Shown here: piece after piece, positions 35,448 to 41,937 of the stretch
Layout: each line of letters opens with the position of its first letter
How positions within the stretch are numbered: position 1 is the first letter of the stretch
Assembly (NCBI GenBank): GCA_016285075.1
Contig: JAEEQB010000044.1
Location: 1 to 41,937, forward strand
Reading direction: 5' to 3'
Source: Prevotella sp.
GTDB taxonomy: Bacteria > Bacteroidota > Bacteroidia > Bacteroidales > Bacteroidaceae
DNA: 41,937 nt
The notes under the pieces: model-generated
The model's input: only the letters and a program-made list of their open reading frames with translations
Databases searched by the model: none
Told to the model about the DNA's origin: nothing
Program-made: the position numbers and the translations under genes

Positions 35448-35750
35448 ATGAAAACAACAATCCAAGAGCAAAACGGCAACATGGTTGCTATTCTGGAGGG
35501 CCGTTTGGACACAGCTGCATCTCCTGAAACCGAAAGAGCCTTATCCCCACTTCTCGAATCCGAGGGACAGGACGTTATTCTCGACTGCACTCGTCTGGAA
35601 TACATTTCGTCAAGTGGTCTGCGTATTTTCCTTGGCATTCTGAAAAGTGCCCAGGCCAAAGGCGGCCGCGTCTACATTACGGGTATCTCCGACAATATCC
35701 GTGCCATCTTCGCCATGACAGGCTTCATTAACCTCTTCCAGTTCAAATAA
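35448..35750 (+). CDS. STAS-domain anti-sigma-factor-antagonist-type protein
   Basis: 100 residues, a single STAS domain. YISSSGLRIFL places Ser55 at the phospho-acceptor position of SpoIIAA/RsbV; Ser replaces the usual preceding Asp, a common variant. It is 25 bp after the sensor that carries both a matching phosphatase and kinase, so it is the likely switch substrate. What it binds downstream is not evident: no sigma factor or classical anti-sigma factor is encoded here. Confidence 0.92.
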   Translation: MKTTIQEQNGNMVAILEGRLDTAASPETERALSPLLESEGQDVILDCTRLEYISSSGLRIFLGILKSAQAKGGRVYITGISDNIRAIFAMTGFINLFQFK

Positions 35751-35774
35751 TCCTTTTCAACACGGAGACTTCTG

Positions 35775-36848
35775 ATGGATAATAGCGTGACTCTTGATGC
35801 GCATGGTGAGGCGCTGATGCAACAGTACCGTGACCTGTTACCAACATTAGAACAGCTGGCAAAGGATGCCTACGAGCTGCTTCGTCGTACACTGAAGGAA
35901 CAGAGCATCTATGTCACAGCAATTGAGTGCAGGGTGAAGAAAGAGAAGTCGCTGGCCGGAAAGTTAGAGCTGAAAGGTTCAAAATATAAGAGCATTGACG
36001 ACGTGACCGACCTCGTAGGCATTCGAGTCATCACGTTCTATACCGACGAAGTGGATAAGGTGGCTGTCATTGCTAAGAACATCTTTGATATTGACTGGAG
36101 CGAGAGTGTAGACAAACGCAAACTGCATGAGCTTGACTCTTTTGGTTATAATTCTTTGCACTATATCTGTCGGCTGAAGACGGGAGGACCGCGTTTCGAA
36201 CTTCAGATGCGTACAGCACTTCAGCATGTGTGGTCCACCATCGAACACGATACCGGCTACAAGGGAGATGTGAAGATTCCCCGTGAATATCTTCGGCAGT
36301 TCAGTCGTTTGGCTGGCATGTTGGAACTGGTCGACGACGAATTCAGCCGCTTGCGTCTTGTGCTTACCGATTATCGCCGCCAGATACAATCGCTGGTCAA
36401 GAGCGGACAACTCGATGACGTGCCGCTGTCGGCCGACACCTTCCGCAGCTACCTTGACCTGCATCCCTTCGACCGATTGAACCGACGCATTGCCTCTGTC
36501 AATCAGGCCGAGATCTATCCGGTCTCTATGCTGTCCTATCTGCCTGTACTTGAATCCTTTGGATTGGAAACACTCGGTGACGTCCATCTGTTTATCGACG
36601 AAAACAGCGAAGATGCTTTTCAGCTTGCGCTCTCACAGTTGGCCATTACCGACCTCGACATTCTCTCATCTAGCGCGGCCTTGCAATACCTCTGTCTGGT
36701 TCATGTCCTGAAACACGACGGGGGGCGTGATGGTCTTATAGCGCTCTACGATGTCATCAACGGAAAGAGTGATGCCAACGCCATGATTGCTGACCTCATG
36801 CTGGAACAGGCTGAGACATTGCCTTTTATGCACAAAAAGAAGAATTAG
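35775..36848 (+). CDS. RelA/SpoT-domain alarmone synthetase-like protein
   Basis: 357 residues. The synthetase domain fills about 30-200 with the needed residues: Asp79 in DLVGIRV, the base-stacking Tyr125 in FGYNSLHY, and Glu142 with Arg146-Thr147 in ELQMRT, then HVWSTIEHDTGYKG. There is no HD hydrolase domain. A C-terminal helical extension (about 205-357) that I do not recognise distinguishes it from the minimal RelP/RelQ enzymes. It should make (p)ppGpp or a related alarmone. It lies 24 bp after the STAS gene and 3 bp before the SLC13 gene, so control by the partner switch is plausible. Confidence 0.87.
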   Translation: MDNSVTLDAHGEALMQQYRDLLPTLEQLAKDAYELLRRTLKEQSIYVTAIECRVKKEKSLAGKLELKGSKYKSIDDVTDLVGIRVITFYTDEVDKVAVIAKNIFDIDWSESVDKRKLHELDSFGYNSLHYICRLKTGGPRFELQMRTALQHVWSTIEHDTGYKGDVKIPREYLRQFSRLAGMLELVDDEFSRLRLVLTDYRRQIQSLVKSGQLDDVPLSADTFRSYLDLHPFDRLNRRIASVNQAEIYPVSMLSYLPVLESFGLETLGDVHLFIDENSEDAFQLALSQLAITDLDILSSSAALQYLCLVHVLKHDGGRDGLIALYDVINGKSDANAMIADLMLEQAETLPFMHKKKN

Positions 36849-36851
36849 GAA

Positions 36852-38654
36852 ATGGATTCATTAATGTTTCTAGGCTTTAGCCTGAATGCTTGGATTACGA
36901 TTGTTACGGTGTTGAGCATGTTCAGCATCCTGCTGTTCACAAAGTTACGTTCCGACTTAGTGTTCCTTGGTGCCATCGGTGTTTTGTTTGTTACGGGAGT
37001 GCTCGATGCCAAGGAGGCATTCTCGGGTTTTAGCTCTACGTCAGTGGTGGTTATCGGTGTACTTTTTGTGGTTGTTGCCGGTCTGACGCACACAGGGGTG
37101 CTGCAGTGGATAGTGAAGCATCTGCTGGGGCAGCCTGGCACTTATTCGAAAGCAGTTACGCGACTGATGCTGCCTGTTGCCGTGCTCAGTTCGTTCCTCA
37201 GTAACACCACAGTCGTAGCTCTCTTTGTGAATATTGTGAGAATGTGGGCCCGCAAACTGGGCGTGTCCCCATCCAAATTGCTTATTCCCCTGAGTTACGC
37301 TTCAGGTATGGGAGGAGTATGTACCCTTATAGGTACTCCTCCGAACTTGATTATCAGTGGGCTTTACGAAGACAAGATGGGTGAAGCCATGAATGTGCTG
37401 GCCACGACCTTGCCAGGATTGTTCTGTCTTGTCGTAGGCGTGTTGTCGGTTATCGCCATGCGCCGTTTGCTGCCTGACCGCACGGCTCCTGAGGCCGCCT
37501 TTGAGTCCACAGGCGAATATACAGTTGAATTACTTGTGCCATCCGACAATCCCAATATCGGTCGGACTGTTGGTGAATTGCATTTGAACAGCGTGCGTGG
37601 TGGCAGCCTTGTCGAATTGCTCCATTTTGACAACGAGAAGGTGATGTCGCCTGTGTCCGATGACGAACCCCTGATGGGGGGTGACCGACTGGTTTATTCC
37701 GGACAGATAGACGAGTTGTTGGAATTGAAGAAAAACTATGGTTTCGTCAGTGCCGACCATCATGTGTTTCTTTTCAGCGAGGTAGCTGACTTACATCACC
37801 AGTTACGCACAGCCTATGTCTGTTTTGGCAGCAGCCTCATTGGCACCACCATGAGAGAGAATCACTTCGAACATAAACATAACCTGACGCTTGTGGCCGT
37901 CTCTCGTCGTGGTAACCGCATTGAGGAACCGCCGCGTGACGTTGTCTTGCAGGCTGGCGATACGTTGCTTTTGGAGATGGCGAACGTGAAGACGAGCATG
38001 CGAGATCTGTCTTCCGATCTCCATTTCTTCGACTCTGCCGTGGTTCCCAATATCGGGTCTGGTACGCTCGTTTCTACTGTTATCATGGTGGCAATGGTTG
38101 CTCTTTCTGCCCTTGGTGTCATGCCGCTGTTACAGTGTGCCTTTATTGCTGCTGCTGCCATGCTTGTTTTCCGTTGTTGTAGTGTTGATCAAGCCATGCG
38201 GGCTATTAATTGGAATATTCTGATGGTTTTTGCTGGTAGTGTGGTTCTCGGTCTTGCTATACAGAAGACTGGTATTGCCGAGCGGCTCGCCTTCGGTATC
38301 CTCGACGTCTGCGGCTCAAACCCGTTGGTGGTCATGACGGCTATCTGTTTCGTTGGTACTTTTATTACAGAGTTCATCTCTAATACGGCTGCAGGAGCTA
38401 TGTTTTTCCCCATCATGTATGAAGCTGCCGAGACGTTGGGTTATGAGCCTTATCCTTTCCTCATAGCCCTGATGGTTAGTGTCAGCAGTAGCTTTGCCAC
38501 ACCAATAGGTTCTCCCACTCACATGCTGGTCTATGGACCTGGTGGCTATCGTTTCAGCGACTTCATGCGTATCGGCCTGTTGATGAACCTCATTATCCTT
38601 GCTGCCAACATCCTCATTGTAAATATTGTGTATCCATTAACACCGCTACAATAA
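36852..38654 (+). CDS. SLC13-family permease with two RCK_C (TrkA-C) domains
   Basis: 600 residues, about ten to twelve membrane helices split by a cytoplasmic insert (about 215-395) made of two TrkA-C domains (VELLVPSDNPNIGRTVGEL and, later, GTTMRENHFEHKHNLTLV). The symporter signature GVCTLIGTPPNLIISG and the C-terminal counterpart ATPIGSPTHMLVYGPGGY are intact. The family moves sulfate, phosphate, citrate or dicarboxylates with Na+; RCK_C domains bind nucleotides or cations and gate transport. Next to an alarmone synthetase, nucleotide control of this insert is an attractive but unproven idea. Confidence 0.9.
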   Translation: MDSLMFLGFSLNAWITIVTVLSMFSILLFTKLRSDLVFLGAIGVLFVTGVLDAKEAFSGFSSTSVVVIGVLFVVVAGLTHTGVLQWIVKHLLGQPGTYSKAVTRLMLPVAVLSSFLSNTTVVALFVNIVRMWARKLGVSPSKLLIPLSYASGMGGVCTLIGTPPNLIISGLYEDKMGEAMNVLATTLPGLFCLVVGVLSVIAMRRLLPDRTAPEAAFESTGEYTVELLVPSDNPNIGRTVGELHLNSVRGGSLVELLHFDNEKVMSPVSDDEPLMGGDRLVYSGQIDELLELKKNYGFVSADHHVFLFSEVADLHHQLRTAYVCFGSSLIGTTMRENHFEHKHNLTLVAVSRRGNRIEEPPRDVVLQAGDTLLLEMANVKTSMRDLSSDLHFFDSAVVPNIGSGTLVSTVIMVAMVALSALGVMPLLQCAFIAAAAMLVFRCCSVDQAMRAINWNILMVFAGSVVLGLAIQKTGIAERLAFGILDVCGSNPLVVMTAICFVGTFITEFISNTAAGAMFFPIMYEAAETLGYEPYPFLIALMVSVSSSFATPIGSPTHMLVYGPGGYRFSDFMRIGLLMNLIILAANILIVNIVYPLTPLQ

Positions 38655-38676
38655 ATACTTTAAAATAAAGGACATT

Positions 38677-39312
38677 ATGAACAAAAACGAGAGATTTGTC
38701 ATCACCATCAATCGCGAAGTCGGGACTGGTGGGCGTACCGTTGGCCGTAAGCTGGCCGAGAAGTTAGGAGTGAAGTACTACGACAAGGCTATCGTCGATG
38801 GCCTGACCCAGAAGTACGGCCTTTCCATCGAACGTATCGAGGAAATCAAGGCACAGAAGAAATCGTGGTGGAACGATGTAAGTAACTATTACAACACGCT
38901 GGTCAATAGTGCCAGTAAGCCTATGGAGGCAGAGGTGAAGCTCGACAATGCCTCATTGTTTGAGACAGAAAAGCGTATCCTTCAGGAACTGGCTTCACAG
39001 ACATCCTGTGTCGTGGCGGGGCGCACGGGTTTCATGGTGTTCCGCGAATGGCCCAATCACTTGAACATTTTCATCCAGGCATCGATGGAGCATCGCATTC
39101 AGCGTGTTGTTCGCCGTCAGAATGTCAGTGAACAGGAAGCCCGTGAGATTATAGCAAAGATGGACACCAGCCGTGAGACCTATATCAAGAAATACGAGGA
39201 TACCTCGCGCTATGACACTCGTAACTATCAGCTGGTCATTTCGATGGATGACCTGAGTGAAGATGATGCCGTGGAGGTGATTATGGACTATATTAACCGC
39301 ACGAGTAAATAA
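38677..39312 (+). CDS. Cytidylate-kinase-like P-loop protein
   Basis: 211 residues. The N-terminal NREVGTGGRTVGRKLAEKLG is the variant P-loop of the cytidylate_kin_2 family, without the classic GK(S/T). GRTGFMVFREWPNHLNIF and an Arg-rich lid (HRIQRVVRRQNVSEQEARE) follow. Family members are assumed nucleoside or small-molecule kinases, but few are characterised. It sits in the partner-switch operon, 6 bp before an APH-fold kinase. Confidence 0.85.
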   Translation: MNKNERFVITINREVGTGGRTVGRKLAEKLGVKYYDKAIVDGLTQKYGLSIERIEEIKAQKKSWWNDVSNYYNTLVNSASKPMEAEVKLDNASLFETEKRILQELASQTSCVVAGRTGFMVFREWPNHLNIFIQASMEHRIQRVVRRQNVSEQEAREIIAKMDTSRETYIKKYEDTSRYDTRNYQLVISMDDLSEDDAVEVIMDYINRTSK

Positions 39313-39318
39313 GAGGTA

Positions 39319-40176
39319 ATGGACGAATCGGTTGAAAGGATCAATTTGGACGATTATATCCAGACTGGCGAAGGCGGGACAGCCCTTACCTATAGTCACA
39401 AGAACGGAAAGACACTGGCCAAGCTCTTCCTGCCAAGCCTTGCTGCTGACAATGCGGCTCGCGAGTTCCATGTCAACCGGGTGGTCTTCGAGAGTGGACT
39501 CCCTACACCGAAGCCCATTCGCCTGATCACCGATGGCAAGCGCTTCGGAGCAGAGTATGAACTGATTAGCCCTAAGCGCTCGTTCACCCGTATCATCTCA
39601 CAGGAGCCTGACATGCTGGTGCCGCTCTCAGAACGTTTTGCCAAGCTGGCCAAGCAGATCCACGAGACTCCTGCTGACACACAACGGCTCCCAGATATGA
39701 GGGAATTGGTAGGTTCCAGGATAGACCGTCTTGTCAATATGCCTGATGCCTATAAGGATCGCCTGCACAAGTTCCTTGACACGGTTCCCTCTGCGCCCAC
39801 CTGTCTGCATGGCGATCTGCACATCGGCAACATCATTACCGATGGGGTGCGCGACGTGTGGATTGACGTGGGCGACTTTGCCTACGGAGTCCCTGAGTGG
39901 GATCTCGGCATGATGTACTATTCATCACATTTCCTGAGTGCGGAGCGGTGTGACAACATATTCCATCTGGATCCACCCACATTCAAGGCTCACTGGGATA
40001 TATTTGCAAAGGCATACTATGGTACCGACTCTGAAAAAGTACTGGAAGCAGAAGTTAGGAAGCTGTATCCTTTCATTGCGGCCAAGATGTCGTTCCTGCT
40101 CAGTAAACTGAGTGACGGGAAACATCCTTTCAGTGATTTCTTCCAGCAAATGATAGACAAATACCTACCAGAGTGA
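39319..40176 (+). CDS. APH-fold (TIGR02172-like) small-molecule kinase
   Basis: 285 residues. The aminoglycoside-phosphotransferase fold is clear: the Brenner motif CLHGDLHIGNII (catalytic Asp166, metal-binding Asn171) and IDVGDFAYG (metal-binding Asp near 183-186), with Lys35 in TLAKLFLP as likely ATP lysine. This subfamily is widespread in anaerobes and is not known as a resistance determinant. The substrate is unknown. The stop overlaps the next gene's GTG start by 4 bp, so the pair is translationally coupled. Confidence 0.85.
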   Translation: MDESVERINLDDYIQTGEGGTALTYSHKNGKTLAKLFLPSLAADNAAREFHVNRVVFESGLPTPKPIRLITDGKRFGAEYELISPKRSFTRIISQEPDMLVPLSERFAKLAKQIHETPADTQRLPDMRELVGSRIDRLVNMPDAYKDRLHKFLDTVPSAPTCLHGDLHIGNIITDGVRDVWIDVGDFAYGVPEWDLGMMYYSSHFLSAERCDNIFHLDPPTFKAHWDIFAKAYYGTDSEKVLEAEVRKLYPFIAAKMSFLLSKLSDGKHPFSDFFQQMIDKYLPE

Positions 40177-41060
40177 CGAACCATCATCCCTCCATTCTGT
40201 TACTATTCATGATGCTTCTTTCTTCTCCTATCATCCAAGCCCAACGCACCTTAGTGTTTGAAGGCATCGAGAATGCCCGCGACATGGGTGGTCTCGTTAT
40301 GCAGAATGGACAGATGATTCGCTTTGGTATACTGATACGCAGTGGCAATCTGTCGCAGGCTTCCGATAGTGATGTTGCTGTGTTGAAGGAGCACTATCAT
40401 TTGACGGATGTGTTCGATTTCCGGTTCGAAGAAGAGGCCGCAGCTGCTCCTGACCGCCTGATGGATGGCGTGTGCTATACTCACCTGTCAACCCTCCCTA
40501 AGGCAATCATCGAGGGCTTCTCATCTGGCAGTGTTGATACGAAGCAGATGGACATGAAGGATATGGCTGCTTTGCTGATGAAATACGCCTTTGAGCCCAA
40601 GGCGCAGACGATGGCTCGACAGCTTTATCCTACCATCGTAACCGATACTCTTTCACAACACTACTATGGTAATTTCTTGCGTGGTGTTCTGCATGCAAAG
40701 GGTGGTGTACTTTGGCATTGCTCTCAAGGAAAAGACCGCGCAGGCTGGGCATCGGCATTTCTCCTTGCTGCCCTCGGAGCCAGCCGTGACATGATTGTGC
40801 AAGACTTCGACCTCTCTAACCAGAGTTATGCCTCATACGTGGAGCCAATGAGTACGAAAATTCGCCAGCTGGGCGGCGATGAGGAGGCCGTGGCTTTCAT
40901 CCGAGCCATAGTTGGCGTGAGCCGAGAGAACTTTGAGAAGACGCTCGACCTGATTGACCAAAGGTACGGCTCGTTGTCGCAATATGTGGAAAACCAATTG
41001 GGATTCTCGAAGGGTGAACAGCAAGAACTTAGAAAGAAGTATCTCGACTTTCTCCAGTAA
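40173..41060 (+). CDS. Exported tyrosine-phosphatase-like protein
   Basis: 295 residues from the GTG at 40173, which overlaps the previous stop (GTGA); an ATG at 40209 would shorten the leader. Signal peptide to about IIQAQ, then a Y_phosphatase3 domain: ENARDMGG, IRSGNLSQASDSD, VFDFRFEEE and the P-loop HCSQGKDRAG with nucleophile Cys183 and Arg189. The family dephosphorylates phosphotyrosine or phosphoinositide-like substrates. The signal peptide places it in the periplasm or outer membrane, facing the sensors encoded upstream. It is the last gene of the operon. Confidence 0.9.
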   Translation: MTNHHPSILLLFMMLLSSPIIQAQRTLVFEGIENARDMGGLVMQNGQMIRFGILIRSGNLSQASDSDVAVLKEHYHLTDVFDFRFEEEAAAAPDRLMDGVCYTHLSTLPKAIIEGFSSGSVDTKQMDMKDMAALLMKYAFEPKAQTMARQLYPTIVTDTLSQHYYGNFLRGVLHAKGGVLWHCSQGKDRAGWASAFLLAALGASRDMIVQDFDLSNQSYASYVEPMSTKIRQLGGDEEAVAFIRAIVGVSRENFEKTLDLIDQRYGSLSQYVENQLGFSKGEQQELRKKYLDFLQ

Positions 41061-41065
41061 GAAAC

Positions 41066-41290
41066 ACCCTGAAAGGCCAAAAACTTATAGCTCAGGGCAT
41101 CGTCTTGGAGATAAGAGTAAGCAGTCATCGCGCCCTGTAAGGGCAAAAGAATCAACGCGGTACAAAGTTACATATTCAAACGCCAGAGTAATTGGCTTTC
41201 GCCCTTACAGAGCGATGGCTTCTACGTCTATTAACCCAGGGCGTGCCCTGGGCAGACAACATGATGACCCTTCAGGGCGTTCATTACCGG
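41066..41290. repeat. CCCTGAA-type palindromic repeats, copy 3 (composite)
   Basis: CACCCTGAAAGGCC and CTCAGGGCATCGTCTTG (41066-41107), CGCCCTGTAAGGGC near 41139, the perfect hairpin CCCAGGGC-GT-GCCCTGGG (41235-41252) and CCCTTCAGGGCG (41268-41279). Parts match copies 1 and 2; CATCGTCTTG is shared with copy 2. No gene is seen in 41061-41325. Confidence 0.6.
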
Positions 41291-41325
41291 ACAATACTGA
41301 GAGCTAGACGGTAAGTCCTGGAACA

Positions 41326-41495
41326 TTAAACCCGAATCGGTCATTAGCGTTATGATGAAAACAGCCTTTATTTTTGAACAGATGTCTTGCTGCTTTGAGT
41401 GTGCAATGGGGTTCCATTGTAATCGAAAAGTGGAGGGTTAGATGACAAAAAGAAAGCTTGTTAGCGCATAATAGCCTAATGACCGATTGGGTTAA
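41326..41495. mobile_element. MITE-like element, copy B
   Basis: About 170 bp, TTAA at both ends (41326-41329 and 41492-41495), left end ACCCGAATCGGTCATTAG, right end CTAATGACCGATTGGGT, which is the inverted repeat of the left with one base deleted. About 90% identical to 31597-31767 in the same orientation. The right TTAA contains the stop codon of the leftward nuclease gene. Confidence 0.8.
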
Positions 41496-41937
41496 AGCTG
41501 GGTTACCTCACTTTCTGTCAGTGACAGGCTTTTGATGATGACCTCCAAAGGAACACCATTGGCTTTCAGATTCCGTGCATTGGCTAAACGTTCTTCCGCA
41601 CGTCCTTCCGCACGCCCTTCCGCACGCCCCTCTTCACGTCCTTCCGCACGTCCCTCTTCACGACCTTCCGCACGACCTTCTGCACGACCTTCCAGCTTTC
41701 CCTCGCCGCGAGCCGTAACAATCTGGTCTGCCAAGATGACGCGGTCGTCGATATAGCGGCGATAGGCTATCTGCTCGTCCCTGCTCATCTTGGCGAAGAG
41801 CAGCTTCTGACGCGCCTCCTGCAGACCGGGGGCATTGGCATCCTCGGGAATCTCGGTGTTGGCCAGGAAGTAGCACCACTGCTCCAGCGGCACCTTCGAC
41901 CAGCGGTTGAAGTCGTTCACCTTCAGGATGATGTACT
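41492..41937 (-). CDS. Rpn-family / PD-(D/E)XK nuclease-transposase, C-terminal part (truncated by window edge)
   Basis: The frame is open to the window edge with coherent codons upstream (YIILKVNDFNRWSKVPLEQW), so the GTG at 41920 is internal and the gene starts outside. Only the C-terminal 148 residues are seen: the helical FNRWSKVPLEQWCYFLANT segment typical of Rpn/PDDEXK_2 proteins, then LLFAKMSRDEQIAYRRYIDD, and a low-complexity GRAEGREEGRAEGR tail. The nuclease core lies beyond the edge. Rpn proteins promote RecA-independent recombination and are often multicopy. The stop codon lies in the MITE end. Confidence 0.75.
   Translation of the reverse strand, partial: YIILKVNDFNRWSKVPLEQWCYFLANTEIPEDANAPGLQEARQKLLFAKMSRDEQIAYRRYIDDRVILADQIVTARGEGKLEGRAEGRAEGREEGRAEGREEGRAEGRAEGRAEERLANARNLKANGVPLEVIIKSLSLTESEVTQL
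41589..41693 (-). repeat. 12-nt tandem repeats encoding (GRAE)n-type tail
   Basis: Variants of CGTCCTTCCGCA repeat with a 12-nt period and encode alternating Gly-Arg-Ala-Glu / Gly-Arg-Glu-Glu on the minus strand. Such tracts vary in length by slippage; copy number is likely strain-variable without breaking the frame. Confidence 0.75.

Noticed and set aside
39319..40176. Aminoglycoside resistance gene
   Set aside because: The fold and Brenner motif are shared by many metabolic kinases, and this subfamily and its operon context give no resistance signal.

Overview
The window reads as a chromosomal segment of a Bacteroidales bacterium, most likely Prevotellaceae (Prevotella or Segatella-like). 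Several things point there. The promoters carry the Bacteroidetes -7 box TAnnTTTG with a weak TTTG/TTG box 19-21 bp upstream. Start codons have A-rich leaders with almost no Shine-Dalgarno signal. There are type IX secretion (T9SS) tails, a DUF3244 protein, a gingipain-like C25 peptidase, TPR-HTH membrane regulators and an Rpn-type nuclease with a GRAEGR-repeat tail. I see no rRNA, tRNA, prophage or CRISPR.

Layout. 1-830 is a repeat-rich intergenic stretch with leftward promoter motifs. 834-2951 is a TPR/membrane/PP2C phosphatase. 3170-8715 is an envelope block: beta-barrel protein, LptC, CNNM/CBS/CorC protein, and a membrane-anchored SurA/PpiD-type foldase. 8841-11928 holds fabD, a cytoplasmic GH13 enzyme overlapping it by one base, and an AlaX-like tRNA-editing protein. 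11963-18615 is a secreted-protein locus: a TPR-membrane-HTH regulator, paired GGTGAAATT repeats and a promoter, a DUF3244 protein, an S74-tail/T9SS protein, a C25 cysteine peptidase and a small T9SS-tailed protein. Parts of it are visibly AT-rich. 18620-19675 is an HlpA-like glycosyltransferase. Leftward genes fill 19777-25657: EEP-family hydrolase, soluble hybrid histidine kinase, membrane GT2 glycosyltransferase, RNase G, a 29-residue basic protein and HU. 26158-31336 has gyrA and two tandem TPR paralogues.

The most interesting part is 32009-41060, eight tightly packed same-strand genes. They encode an orphan NMT1/THI5-like periplasmic binding protein; a dCache-HAMP-PP2C-HATPase protein that carries both the phosphatase and the RsbW-like kinase halves of a partner switch; a STAS antagonist; a RelA/SpoT-type alarmone synthetase; an SLC13 permease with two RCK_C domains; a cytidylate-kinase-like protein; an APH-fold kinase; and an exported HCxxGKDRxG tyrosine phosphatase. 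I read this as an envelope-sensing partner-switch module wired to alarmone synthesis and anion transport. Its output is not evident from sequence.

This module is bracketed by two direct copies of a roughly 170-bp MITE-like element with inverted ends and TTAA borders, each preceded by CCCTGAA-type palindromic repeats. The left flank also carries four GAGTTAACTC palindromes with an exact 22-bp period. The window closes inside a leftward Rpn-family nuclease gene whose stop codon lies in the end of the second MITE copy.
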